Origin: Alteromonadaceae bacterium
Lineage (GTDB): Bacteria > Pseudomonadota > Gammaproteobacteria > Enterobacterales > Alteromonadaceae
Direction: 5' to 3'
Length of the DNA: 50,830 nt
Assembly: GCA_013216015.1 (NCBI GenBank)
Contig: JABSOI010000045.1
Coordinates: 1 to 50,830 of the forward strand
In this document: positions 1 through 8,309 of the stretch, in pieces
How positions within the stretch are numbered: the stretch's first letter is position 1
Layout of the letters: each line of letters begins with the position of its first letter
Made by a program: the position numbers and the translations under genes
Notes under the pieces: model-generated
Seen by the model: only the letters and a program-made list of their open reading frames with translations
The model's database searches: none
What the model was told of the DNA's origin: nothing

Positions 1-648
1 GTTACTTGGTGCATAAGGACGAAAATCACCAAACTTAATCTCGGATGATTCAGATTGTTTAGCTAAATTATAGGCTTCAAAAAATGAACTGTTTTTTAAG
101 TCTTTTGGTATTTTTTGTCCTAAATCACTTTCTCGAGTGACCGAATAAACAATAGTCCCTTTAGTACTGATAAGAAAAAAATCATACCAACCAAAATATG
201 ACAATAATGGTTTATATTTGATATCGTATTTATTAAGAGAAGTCTGCCACTTTTTTTTATTCGAAAAATTATTAACTAGTTCGATAATAGCTTGATGGGT
301 AGTTTCTTCATTTGCCAAAATCTCTAATTGCACATTATTATTTTTAAAGTAGTCCTTAACTTGAGATTTTTTAAGTTCATTTATCGCCGATAGTTTCATA
401 AAAGCTTGTTGTTGCATACTATCAGCAATGTCGATAAGAGCCCCCATATCACCTTGACGTTCAGCGAAATAACTTTCAATCGATTGCTTTTTAATCTGGT
501 TAATGGCTGTTAACTGATTATAAACCTTCCCTGTTACGTCTAGGGAGCTATTGATGTTTGAAATGAAACTAACAGTTACGGCAGGAACCAGTCCTAATAT
601 AACAAAAGTAGCTACAAATTTTACTTTTAGACTTCTTAAATTAATCAT
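1..648 (-). CDS. Methyl-accepting chemotaxis protein, N-terminal part (cut by window edge)
   Basis: The reading frame is open from an ATG at 648 to the window edge, about 216 codons, so only the sensor end is seen. The protein starts MINLRSLKVKFVATFVILG: a short basic stretch, then one membrane segment at about residues 10-30. A long helical extracytoplasmic domain follows, with repeated KKQ/KKS-type helices and a segment reading SYFAERQGDMGAL that is typical of chemoreceptor ligand-binding domains. An AAGGAG ribosome site lies about 8 bases before the ATG and fixes the start. By family, the missing part should hold a second membrane helix, HAMP and the methyl-accepting signalling domain, which I cannot see. 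The role as a chemotaxis receptor is therefore inferred from the N-terminal architecture; the ligand is unknown. Confidence 0.72.
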   Translation of the reverse strand, partial: MINLRSLKVKFVATFVILGLVPAVTVSFISNINSSLDVTGKVYNQLTAINQIKKQSIESYFAERQGDMGALIDIADSMQQQAFMKLSAINELKKSQVKDYFKNNNVQLEILANEETTHQAIIELVNNFSNKKKWQTSLNKYDIKYKPLLSYFGWYDFFLISTKGTIVYSVTRESDLGQKIPKDLKNSSFFEAYNLAKQSESSEIKFGDFRPYAPSN

Positions 649-741
649 TAAAATAACTCCTTGAACTAACAATTACAGATCGGTGATCATCTGTATTTTT
701 GGCACTGACCATATAGGCTAAATTAGGGTTACAGTTCAACA

Positions 742-959
742 ATGTTTTCTGTTAATTTACATGAGTTCAAACCTATACAAGCTCTGGACTGTATCAACTT
801 AAACATGATAATACACAAATATGAACTGTTACCCGGTTTGATTGGTGCCGTATTTTTATATCCTGAAGGCGTTCAGGCAGTTGTTAAATTTTTATTATTT
901 ACAGCTACCTTTTATATTAGATGATATTTCAGAAAGTACTAAACTTTATGAAAATTAAT
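742..959 (+). pseudogene. Unrecognised broken coding segment upstream of the paaE-like remnant
   Basis: The frame from 742 has 60 codons (starting MFSVNLHEFKPIQALDC) and ends at 924. The next frame over then continues with protein-like sequence (LQLPFILDDISESTKLYEN) to about 959. That suggests one longer gene broken by a frameshift near 900. I do not recognise the family. It lies directly upstream of the decayed reductase and points the same way, so both may be remains of one operon or one gene. There is no clear ribosome site. Confidence that it ever coded is modest. Confidence 0.3.
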
Positions 960-972
960 AAGAATATATAAC

Positions 973-1666
973 AAAATGGATTCTGACTTTAAATGAGGTA
1001 ACCGTTATTAAACGGCCGTTTTATGAATCTAGGAAAGAATATAGTGAACGATGTAAACGGTTTGATTTTTATTCTTGTGAGCAACAAAACCAACAAAACC
1101 AACAAAACCAACAAAACCAACAAATTTACAACGGGCGAATTAGCGCTCAGAAAATCATTAATTTAGATTTAGAGGGGCTGATAAAAACCCGGGATTTTAG
1201 TGATGTTTTTCTTTGTGGTTCCCAAAATATGGTCAGTGAAGTAATGATAAGTTTGAAAGCCTGGAACTTTACTGATGATCATATTCATTACGAGTTATTT
1301 TATGCTGCTCCTGTGCAATACAACTGTACAAATAAAAAGAATTCGAATAAAAAGCTTGAGGAAATATCTAGTGATAACAAGGGAACAAGCAGAGTTTCAC
1401 TTAAGATAAATGGACAGGTCACCACGCTTGATTTGGAGATAAACGGTAACAACACACTTGACGCAGCCATGAAGCAAGATGCTGATCTGCCTTTTTCATG
1501 TCAGGTTGGAGTTTGTGCAACCTGTAGGGCGAAAGTAACTATTTATAAGGTGTAAATGGATGTTAACCATGCGCTTACTGAAGAAAAAGTTGCAGAAGGA
1601 TTTGTACTGACTTGTCAGTCTTATCCTGTTAGCAATGATGTGGTGTTAGATTTTGATGTAGATTAA
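973..1666 (+). pseudogene. Decayed PaaE-like ferredoxin reductase, C-terminal half with internal stop
   Basis: In one frame from about 973 the translation matches the end of PaaE-type NAD(P)H-flavin-[2Fe-2S] reductases: YNGRISAQKI, then VFLCGSQNMV (NAD-binding end), then a plant-type ferredoxin domain with CQVGVCATCRAKV (three of the four cluster cysteines). The tail reads MDVNHAL...GFVLTCQSYP, which carries the fourth Cys. A TAA at 1553-1555 interrupts the frame exactly between the cysteine loop and the MDVNHAL segment; one base change (for example GAA to TAA) would explain it. The N-terminal FAD domain is missing, and upstream stops occur near 960. Four copies of a 9-base repeat (1089-1126) encode a Gln/Asn run not expected in the family. 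In working homologues this subunit feeds electrons to an oxygenase. Here it looks dead. Confidence 0.72.
1089..1126 (+). repeat. 9-bp tandem repeat (AACCAACAA), about four units
   Basis: Four near-perfect units of AACCAACAA lie in the reading frame of the paaE-like remnant and encode repeated Asn-Gln-Gln. The unit keeps the frame, so expansion alone would not have broken the gene. Confidence 0.85.
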
Positions 1667-1881
1667 CAGTGTTAACAAGATTAACTGTGTAGGAAGAAAC
1701 TCAATCTGACACTATCCCACGTAAGTATTGAAACTGGTTTATGCTCTGGAAGTTCGCAGAGGGAACCTTAACAGAGAACGTTTTAATATGTTTTATAAAT
1801 AATTACAACTTATAGGATTTTAATGTACATTCAATAATAATTTAGTTTTAAAAGAGTATTCTAGGCACGGATATTTTTACA

Positions 1882-2487
1882 TTGATTTTATTTATACCCG
1901 TATGTTTTGCTTTGAATATGATACCTGGACCAAATAATTTGCTTTCGATGAGCAATGCGCAACGGTTTGGTTTTAAGCATGCAGTTGTTGCTGGAGTCGG
2001 TAGGCTTGCAGCTTTTGTTGTTATGATATTTTTGGCGGCTACAGGTTTAGCTGCAATTCTTTATGCTTCTGAAACATTATTTTTAACAATGAAAATCATA
2101 GGTGCATTTTATTTGTTTTGGGTTGCTTATCAACTTTGGAATTCAAACGGGGAAAATGCTACAGAGCAAAAAGTCGAAAACAGAACTCTTTTTCAATTAG
2201 CAAGACAGGAATTTTTATTGGCTGCCGGAAACCCTAAAGCTATTTTAATATTCATTGCATTTCTCCCACAATTTATCGACCCCACTCAACAATCAAGTTA
2301 TCAGTTTTTTATTTTGGGGGCTGTTTTCTTATTTTTAGAGTTAGTCGTTGTTTCCATATATGCTATCTTTGGACTTTATTTGCGTAATTGGTTTTCAAAA
2401 CCAAATATGAGAAAACTGTTTAATCGTGGTTGTGCCGCATGTATTGGTTCTATTGGTATTGGTTTACTCATGGAACGTAAAACATAA
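1882..2487 (+). CDS. LysE/RhtB-family amino-acid exporter
   Basis: About 201 residues with six hydrophobic segments. The family signature PGPNNLLSMSNAQRFGF is near the N-terminus, and AAGNPKAILIFIAFLPQF marks the second half of the fold. The LysE/RhtB family exports amino acids or small metabolites from the cytoplasm across the inner membrane; the substrate cannot be told from the sequence. The start is unsure. Homologues usually begin several residues earlier, but there is no ATG in frame upstream, and the first usable codon is TTG at 1882 with no clear ribosome site. The gene may use a weak start, or its 5' end may be damaged. The body of the protein looks intact and the length is close to the usual 205 residues. 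It stands alone between a pseudogene and a flavoprotein gene. Confidence 0.75.
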   Translation: MILFIPVCFALNMIPGPNNLLSMSNAQRFGFKHAVVAGVGRLAAFVVMIFLAATGLAAILYASETLFLTMKIIGAFYLFWVAYQLWNSNGENATEQKVENRTLFQLARQEFLLAAGNPKAILIFIAFLPQFIDPTQQSSYQFFILGAVFLFLELVVVSIYAIFGLYLRNWFSKPNMRKLFNRGCAACIGSIGIGLLMERKT

Positions 2488-2928
2488 AGCTGACAACTTG
2501 ATAAATAACAGATTTAAAATAGTTGTCTGCGTTCATTTTTTGCAAACATAGCCCTTTATTTGTGCTGTGTTATCAATACAAAACCTAATCTGAACCACAG
2601 TTTTAACTCAGTTACTTAATGTCTTCAATGTGGTAATAATAATCCTTAGCAGTGCGAAAATTTCGTTTTTAACTAAATCATCACCCTAGCATTTCGAGTT
2701 AGCCAATAGTCTTATTTTTAAATATTCCTGCGCCATTTTAACTTTTTGTCCATCAATGCGGTGCCTTTAAATTCAGAAGAAAAACGTACAAACTAAGTAT
2801 GTCAATAGGCATTAACGGTAGTATATCAATATATTCTCCCCCTTTTGTGGTAGCTTATGTGCAGAGTTTGTACTGTATACTTTACCTTGTAATTTATATT
2901 CATATAGCAGCCATACTGGAGTTTAGTG
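2488..2928. other. Intergenic stretch, no gene seen
   Basis: About 440 bases with stops in all frames and no recognised RNA or repeat. It must hold the promoter of the downstream flavoprotein gene. TATACT near 2876 is a possible -10 box, but no convincing -35 box is correctly spaced. Confidence 0.5.
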
Positions 2929-4995
2929 ATGTCTCGTGATCCACGTTTTGATATTCTTTTTGAGCCTTTGAAAATAGGTCCTGTCACGACCAAAAATCGG
3001 TTTTATCAAGTTCCCCACTGCACGGGGATGGGGTGGCAACGTCCAAATATGTTGGCCAAAATGCGTGGTATTAAAGCAGAAGGCGGTTGGGGAGTTGTAA
3101 ACACAGAATACTGCTCTATTCATCCAAGTTCAGATGACTTACTTTGTCCGTATGCATCGTTATGGGATCAATCTGATATTCGTTCGCATCGGCTGATGAC
3201 AGATAATGTTCATGAATATGGCGCATTAGCGGGTGTTGAACTTTGGTATAGCGGTGCGGCTGCAGCAAATTTATATACCCGTGATGTTCCATTTGATGTT
3301 AATTCCAAGCCTAACTGGAAAGGATTACCTTATCAGTCCAGAAAAATGGATAAACAGGATTTTCGTGATCTTCGCCAGTGGTATAGAGATGCAGCGTTAA
3401 GGGCGAAAGAGGCAGGATTCGATATTGTTTATGCTTATGCCAATCACTATGATTTACTTCATAATTTCCAACTGTCAGAAACCAATGATCGCACCGACGA
3501 GTATGGCGGTAGTATAAAAAATAGATCTCGCCTTCTTCGTGAAACTATTGAAGTATTAAAAGATGCGGTAGGAGAAACTATGGCAGTAGCGGTACGTTTT
3601 TCACCAGACGATGACCGTATGAAGAATAATAAACCAGTTACTGATGAAACAAGAGAGTTTTTCTCTCACGTAGCTGAATTACCTGACTTGTGGGATGTAA
3701 CCGCTGCGAATTGGGATGTAGAACTTGGTACGTCTCGTTTTACGAATGAAGGCGGATTGGAACCTTACATGAGCTATGTTAAGGAGATGACCACCAAGCC
3801 GGTAGTGGCTGTGGGGCGTTTTACTTCTCCTGATACCATGGTTAACCAAATTAAACGTGGTGTTGTTGATTTGATAGGAGCGGCAAGACCTTCAATTGCT
3901 GATCCTTTTTTACCTAAAAAAGTTGAAGAAGGTCGCTTTGAAGATATTCGCGAATGCATTGGCTGCAATATTTGTTACACCGGAGATCAATTAGGTGTAC
4001 CGATACGTTGTACACAAAACCCTACCATGGGTGAAGAATGGCGACGAGACTGGCACCCGGAATACGTGCGTCCAAAAGAATCTGAAAGTACTATTCTGGT
4101 GATAGGATCTGGTCCTGCGGGGCTTGAGGCAACACATGCTTTAGGGAAACGGGGTTATAATGTAATGCTTTCTGAAGCCCGTACTGAACTGGGTGGGCGA
4201 GTAGCTCAAGAATCACGTTTACCTTCGTTAAGTGAGTGGATTAGAGTAAAAGATTACCGGGAACAGCAGTTCTTGAAGTTACCTAATGTTGATGTTTTTC
4301 TCGACAGTTACCTCAACGCAGAAGATGCTTTATTGGCAGAAGCTGATCATATTGTTATTGCCACGGGGGCAAAGTGGCGTCCTGATGGATTCGGTCGTAC
4401 TAATACAATTAAAATAGCAAATCTTGGTTCATCAGAACAAATTTTCACCCCTGATGACATTATGGTTGGCCGTTTGCCTAAAGGGCGAGTTATTGTTTTT
4501 GATGACGATTATTATTACATGGGCCCAGTAATTGCTGAAATGTTGCAAAAAGCTGGTTGCGACGTAACCTTTGTATCTACTGCCAATATGGCATGTTCAT
4601 TCGGTGTTTACACTACCGAGCAACCAACCGCTCAAAAATCTTTAATTGAGGCTGGCGTAAAACTGGTTTTTTCTAGAAACCTTGAATCTTTTGATGGTGA
4701 AAATGTAGAGCTCAGTTGCATGTACACTGAAACAGAGTCAATGTTAAAAGCCGATGCCATAGTAATGGTTACTGCCCGTTTACCGACAGATGAACTTTAT
4801 TATGAACTACAAGGCTTAATGGAATCTGGAAATGCAGGTTGTACTAAAACGATTCGTCGTATAGGCGATTGCGAAGCACCTGCACCAATAGCGTCAGCGG
4901 TATATTCTGGAAGACGCTATGCGCTTGAGCTTGATGATAATTCTGGTATTAATTATTCATTACGCCGAGACGTTAATTTAGTGGTTGAGATATGA
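2929..4995 (+). CDS. Trimethylamine/dimethylamine/histamine dehydrogenase-type iron-sulfur flavoprotein
   Basis: 688 residues in three parts: an N-terminal TIM barrel binding FMN (about 1-340), a [4Fe-4S] site, and C-terminal FAD/NAD-fold domains with VIGSGPAGLEA. Cys31, in KNRFYQVPHC, matches the cysteine that forms the 6-S-cysteinyl FMN bond in trimethylamine dehydrogenase. NTEYCS, the Y-x-x-H of YAYANHYDLL and the Asp of LWDVT match its active-site region. Four cysteines (about 343, 346, 349, 361 in CIGCNICYTG...RC) match the cluster. Such enzymes oxidatively demethylate or deaminate amines and pass electrons to an ETF-type acceptor. The length is nearer histamine dehydrogenase (about 690) than TMADH (about 729), so the amine is uncertain. 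An in-frame GTG at 2926 precedes the ATG; I prefer the ATG because CTGGAG lies about 7 bases before it. No ETF gene is adjacent. Confidence 0.88.
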   Translation: MSRDPRFDILFEPLKIGPVTTKNRFYQVPHCTGMGWQRPNMLAKMRGIKAEGGWGVVNTEYCSIHPSSDDLLCPYASLWDQSDIRSHRLMTDNVHEYGALAGVELWYSGAAAANLYTRDVPFDVNSKPNWKGLPYQSRKMDKQDFRDLRQWYRDAALRAKEAGFDIVYAYANHYDLLHNFQLSETNDRTDEYGGSIKNRSRLLRETIEVLKDAVGETMAVAVRFSPDDDRMKNNKPVTDETREFFSHVAELPDLWDVTAANWDVELGTSRFTNEGGLEPYMSYVKEMTTKPVVAVGRFTSPDTMVNQIKRGVVDLIGAARPSIADPFLPKKVEEGRFEDIRECIGCNICYTGDQLGVPIRCTQNPTMGEEWRRDWHPEYVRPKESESTILVIGSGPAGLEATHALGKRGYNVMLSEARTELGGRVAQESRLPSLSEWIRVKDYREQQFLKLPNVDVFLDSYLNAEDALLAEADHIVIATGAKWRPDGFGRTNTIKIANLGSSEQIFTPDDIMVGRLPKGRVIVFDDDYYYMGPVIAEMLQKAGCDVTFVSTANMACSFGVYTTEQPTAQKSLIEAGVKLVFSRNLESFDGENVELSCMYTETESMLKADAIVMVTARLPTDELYYELQGLMESGNAGCTKTIRRIGDCEAPAPIASAVYSGRRYALELDDNSGINYSLRRDVNLVVEI

Positions 4996-5065
4996 TGGAT
5001 TGTTTATTGTATGATATGTCTTCTAGAGTCTGTTTTTAACCACATCCTCTTAAGTTTTAGTGTAG

Positions 5066-5120
5066 AACACCTAACATGAATAGCATCGATAAACGTCTTC
5101 TTTAGGTGTTGTTTTTTTAT
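5066..5120 (+). terminator. Probable terminator after the amine dehydrogenase-like gene
   Basis: A 9-bp stem AACACCTAA/TTAGGTGTT (5066-5074 with 5102-5110) with a long loop is followed by a run of T from 5112. The loop of about 27 bases is longer than usual. Confidence 0.5.
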
Positions 5121-5210
5121 GTTCTGGCTTGTAAAAATATAACACAATGATTATTAATGTTTTTATATTAGTCATAGATGTGGAATATAATAAAAAAAAT
5201 CATTTTAACG

Positions 5211-5309
5211 GTAAATCCCGCCACCAATCTCAAACTGAGTTAAATAAGCCTTAAGGTCAAACTCAACCTGATGATAATCAGGCATCGTATGCTGGCACAG
5301 TTGATAAAA
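5211..5309 (-). pseudogene. Orphan 3' end of a YgjP-type metallopeptidase gene (copy 3)
   Basis: This stretch is closely similar to 10367-10469, the 3' end of the full YgjP-like gene. Read on the minus strand it still encodes a continuous tail (FYQLCQH...GGGIYR, stop). The differences from 10367-10469 are mostly silent or conservative, so it looks like a piece of a diverged allele rather than a recent decayed copy. Nothing of the rest of the gene is present. Confidence 0.75.
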
Positions 5310-5311
5310 CG

Positions 5312-5347
5312 AAAACACCGAACGTTTCCACGATCGGTGTTTTATAT
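5312..5347. terminator. Hairpin with terminator character
   Basis: A perfect 10-bp stem AAAACACCGA/TCGGTGTTTT (5312-5321 with 5334-5343) with a 12-base loop. It follows directly on the orphan YgjP tail and is T-rich on both strands. Confidence 0.5.
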
Positions 5348-5412
5348 ACTGTCTCGTTATCCGTTACGATATAAGCATAAAAAAGCTTAACCGAACGGCA
5401 TTACTAATTAAA

Positions 5413-5545
5413 TAACCTGAATTCGGAAAAAAGGAAGTATTGATTGAGTATATAAAGTCGGAATTGTATCGACTATCTTATTTTGAACTATTAACTTGAT
5501 GATTTTACTAAACTATCAAGTACTCATTATCCCGAACTCAGGTTA
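5413..5545. repeat. Possible small inverted-repeat element
   Basis: The ends are TAACCTGAATTCGG (5413-5426) and CCGAACTCAGGTTA (5532-5545), inverted with 13 of 14 bases matching. The 133-bp interval codes for nothing obvious. Size and structure suggest a MITE, but only one copy is in the window and no target duplication is clear. Confidence 0.45.
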
Positions 5546-5580
5546 AATAACTTAATACAATTGGTATTACACAATCTTTT

Positions 5581-5955
5581 TTAATTGATCGATTCATAAT
5601 AAGCGGAAGCACAAATATTAACATCAACCCATGTAAAATCAGTATAATAAATTTTATCTGCACAAACTGTTATTGCTTTATACTGTCTGATAGGTACATT
5701 ACATGTAGTTGTTGAGCAATCTGAAGCACTAGGTCCTGTCCAGGCTACAGAGCTAGTAGTATTAGTTGTATTTGTTAAACGAAATGATGCTGTGGTAGTT
5801 CTTGGTGTACCTGAATTATCACAGGAATTATCGGTGTAATAATCATATGCTATAGTATCAACATAACACTGCATTGTTCCTGATGAAGCCGAATATGCTT
5901 GACCAGACAATAGAATCGCCAAGAAACAACCAAGTTTGAATATCTTATTCTTCAT
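5581..5955 (-). CDS. Small secreted Thr/Ser-rich protein with several cysteines, unknown function
   Basis: 124 residues. The N-terminus is a classic signal peptide: basic MKNKIFKLG, a hydrophobic core, then SGQAYSA as a likely signal peptidase I site. The mature part (about 100 residues) is rich in Thr, Ser and Tyr and has about seven cysteines (MQC, NSC, SDC, TTC, TVC, NIC), suggesting disulfides in the periplasm or outside the cell. I do not recognise the family. Two ATGs are available: the first (5961) abuts the AAGGA ribosome site, while the second (5955) sits about 6-7 bases after it, so I chose 5955. The gene stands alone in an accessory region next to inverted-repeat elements. Confidence 0.6.
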   Translation of the reverse strand: MKNKIFKLGCFLAILLSGQAYSASSGTMQCYVDTIAYDYYTDNSCDNSGTPRTTTASFRLTNTTNTTSSVAWTGPSASDCSTTTCNVPIRQYKAITVCADKIYYTDFTWVDVNICASAYYESIN

Positions 5956-6096
5956 TTTCATTCCTTTTTATATTTATTATTTTATTTAAAAAATATCAGT
6001 AATATCCCTGTGAAAACACCCACAAAAATTGCCTAATAAATACACATAAAAATAGAATGTTAGCAAATGAAATAAAAACATTATGTATTCTCTATC

Positions 6097-6202
6097 AGAC
6101 GTTAACTATCTTTTCTTCTATTTTAAATTTGAAAATGGTGATGTATATATTGTTAACTATGATGACTATCATTAAACAGATAAAGGTGGGTAACTATTAT
6201 GT
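6097..6202 (+). pseudogene. Broken copy of the higB 3' end / higA start junction
   Basis: From about 6097 to 6202 the sequence closely follows 7732-7834, the end of the higB toxin gene and the higA ribosome-site region. It encodes the same tail (NGDVYIVNYDDYH, stop) and then the same spacer up to the next ATG. Both flanks differ. It is a fragment of a second higBA-like locus, lacking most of the toxin and all of the antitoxin. Confidence 0.72.
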
Positions 6203-6944
6203 CTTTATTTCTGTTTCAAGCTTGGATATTAATTCATTTTTTTCATTCAATTCATTCGTTAAACCGTTTCTTTCTGTATTAAAATTTGATACTAATTATT
6301 CTTTTTCACTCGTGATTGTGTCTATTACTGTTTTATGATTTGATACTAATTCTTCTTTTTTATTCGTTAATTGGTGAGTTATTGCATTTAAGTCTCTGTT
6401 TTCAGACTTGATTAATTCGATTTCTGATGTGACTGCTTCCGATTCTTCCTCGGTTCTGTATTTTTTATATTTAAAGCTCTTAATCCCTTTTGCGTGACTT
6501 TGTCGGATAGTTCTCTTGCCAATAGACCAATATTATTCAACCAAGGTTTTATTACGAGAATTAGCAAACCCCAGAATGCAGGGCCCCACCAATATAGTGA
6601 TTCTTCAACAGTGTTAAGAGCTGAAAAATTCGAACCAATACCATCTGTTGCTGATAAAAAAGCGATTGTATACCCGTTACCTTTCAAAATGCGGGAATTT
6701 GAGGTGAATTAAAAAGCATAGTTACAAGACGCTGATTCGCCGGATAAGTTATTCTTATTTAAGATTCAGCAACGCAGTAAATATGTTTTTTAAACGAATC
6801 AAAACCTGCATTTTGAATGGTGATGGGTATATAAGGGTAATTAATCACCAACCATGTCAATATGTATATATAGACAAAGGATGGTCCTTGTTTATCTTTA
6901 AGACTATTCGAGAAAATGTTTTCTAAGAATTTATCTAAGAACAT
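6197..6944 (-). pseudogene. Membrane/coiled-coil protein gene split by a MITE, with further frame damage
   Basis: Read on the minus strand, MFLDKFLENIF...LVINYPY is cut by a 163-bp element (6669-6831). Taking 161 bp out joins it in frame to TIAFLSATDGIGS..., giving a protein with two hydrophobic stretches (about residues 25-50 and 70-95). Near 6480 the frame shifts: the listed frame ends with a basic tail, while the neighbouring frame gives a long charged coiled coil (YRTEEESEAVTSEI...). That frame carries a TAA at 6296-6298 and ends at 6197. So at least three lesions are present. The family is not recognised; the design is a small membrane anchor with a cytoplasmic coiled coil. AAGGA lies 6 bases before the ATG at 6944. 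Confidence 0.68.
6669..6831 (-). mobile_element. MITE family A, copy 1 (163 bp, TA target duplication)
   Basis: Terminal inverted repeats begin TATACCCGTTACCTTTCAAA at one end and TATACCCATCACCATTCAAA at the other. The full 163 bp is almost identical, in reverse orientation, to 47625-47787. It has no transposase. TA at both edges fits IS630/Tc1-type target duplication. It interrupts the membrane/coiled-coil gene. Confidence 0.88.
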
Positions 6945-6950
6945 GGTCAT

Positions 6951-7528
6951 TCCTTAACTCTGTGATTATTAGATAAATGTATATAATATAGATACTTAAA
7001 GAGTAGGACATATTTGTCCTTTTTGTATACCCCAAAAGAGATATGATTTTGATATTATTCTAAAAACCTCGTGATTTTTTGTTTATATAACCGGAAGAAA
7101 TCGACTGAAAAATATCAAAAGTATCAAAAGTATCAAAAATATCAATTATCAGTCACATCCTGCGACTGTAGCATATGATGAAACCAAGGCTTCAACCGCC
7201 AGTTCAGGCAATCGAAACTAATCACATCTCGGTAAGTGTTTAAATGTTCCAATTTATCAAAGCTTGTATTTAACAGAAAGTATAGCTGAAATGGTGGGAC
7301 TTAGATAACAGCCTGATTAATCGTGCTTATTGTAATAGATAGCCAAATCAAATCGTTTAAATATATGTTAAACCACTTGGAAATGCAGGTTCAGAACTAA
7401 GCTAGGACATCAGTACAAGGCTCTACGTGCATATGTTACAAAGTAATTAAAAAAAGAATAAGGAAATTTACCATCTTGAGTTTTGTATCGTCATGCGATA
7501 CACTTGTTTTAACGATTTAGGAAATATT
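6951..7528. other. Intergenic stretch with a short tandem repeat, no gene seen
   Basis: The only structure I see is a 9-base repeat (TATCAAAAG, about four imperfect units, 7112-7147). No convincing reading frame exists on either strand. The last 60 bases should hold the higBA promoter, where the antitoxin would be expected to bind. Confidence 0.5.
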
Positions 7529-7807
7529 ATGATTAAAAGCTTTAAACATAAAGGACTGAAAAAACTGTATACCAAAGGTGATACCTCAGGAGTAATACAA
7601 AATCATGTTAAAAAGCTTCGTAATATATTGGTACGTCTTGATTTTGCAAAAACAATTCAAGATATTGATTTTCCTGGTTCCAATCTTCATCAACTTACTG
7701 GTGACTTAAATGGTCAATGGTCTGTTAAAGTCAACGGTAATTGGCGCATCTTTTTTAAATTTAAAAATGGTGACGTTTATATTGTTAACTATGATGACTA
7801 TCATTAA
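7529..7807 (+). CDS. higB: HigB-type toxin (RelE/ParE superfamily)
   Basis: 92 residues beginning MIKSFKHKGLKKLYTKGD, with the family core NLHQLTGDLNGQWSVKVNGN and WRIFFKFKNGDVYIVNYDDYH at the C-terminus. HigB-group toxins are ribosome-dependent mRNA endonucleases that are held inactive by the HigA antitoxin. The frame is open 12 codons further upstream, but AGGA before the ATG at 7529 and the family's usual length favour this start. The toxin gene comes first and the antitoxin follows after 23 bases, the reversed order typical of higBA. A fragment of a similar toxin gene lies at 6097-6202, so the locus may have been duplicated or moved before. The pair sits among mobile-element debris, the usual setting for such modules. 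Confidence 0.92.
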   Translation: MIKSFKHKGLKKLYTKGDTSGVIQNHVKKLRNILVRLDFAKTIQDIDFPGSNLHQLTGDLNGQWSVKVNGNWRIFFKFKNGDVYIVNYDDYH

Positions 7808-7830
7808 ACGAATAAAGGCAGGTAACTATT

Positions 7831-8115
7831 ATGATGTTTAATCCACCGCATCCAGGCGAAACACTAAAAGAGTTATATTTAGACTCGCTTGAATTATCCA
7901 TTACTCAAGCAGCAAAAGCGCTTAATATGCCTCGCCCCGCATTAAGTGAAATAGTAAATGGCCGTCGTAGTATTTCACCAACCGTTGCAATTAAATTAGC
8001 AAAAGCTTTTGGTGGCACTGCCGAATCATGGCTACATCAACAGGCTGATTATGATTTGTGGCAACAATACCAGACTTATCATGGTGATGATGTTCAGGTT
8101 GTTTATGCAGCATAA
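7831..8115 (+). CDS. higA: HigA-type antitoxin (XRE-family DNA-binding protein)
   Basis: 94 residues. The start FNPPHPGETLKELYLDSL is the VapI/HigA signature. A helix-turn-helix follows (about residues 23-60: SITQAAKALNMPRPALSEIV, then NGRRSISPTVAIKLAKAF). The C-terminal part (ESWLHQQADYDLWQQYQ) is the usual toxin-contacting region. It should neutralise the HigB just upstream and repress the pair's promoter. Two ATGs lie in tandem (7831, 7834); AGG about 9 bases upstream does not separate them. The protein is full length and undamaged. Confidence 0.92.
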   Translation: MMFNPPHPGETLKELYLDSLELSITQAAKALNMPRPALSEIVNGRRSISPTVAIKLAKAFGGTAESWLHQQADYDLWQQYQTYHGDDVQVVYAA

Positions 8116-8179
8116 TACTCTATAATTTATGATCAAGTAACGTATGGAATAACGGTGCCACCCATCTTTTGGAAGGGCT

Positions 8180-8206
8180 CCGCTTATAACTAAAAAATAT
8201 AAGCGG
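8180..8206. repeat. Hairpin downstream of higA
   Basis: A perfect 9-bp stem CCGCTTATA/TATAAGCGG with a 9-base A-rich loop. No T-run follows on the plus strand, so a terminator role is uncertain. Confidence 0.5.
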
Positions 8207-8309
8207 TATTGAGATAATGGTTTGAGCGGGTCGGGCCTACATAACAGTTTGATTAAATGATATTTAATGCTGAAAACATGCGCGAAAATACGCTTGGATA
8301 TAAGTTTTT

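Noticed and set aside
6057-6338. 93-codon plus-strand frame
   Set aside because: It runs through the higB fragment in the wrong frame and antisense to the coiled-coil pseudogene.
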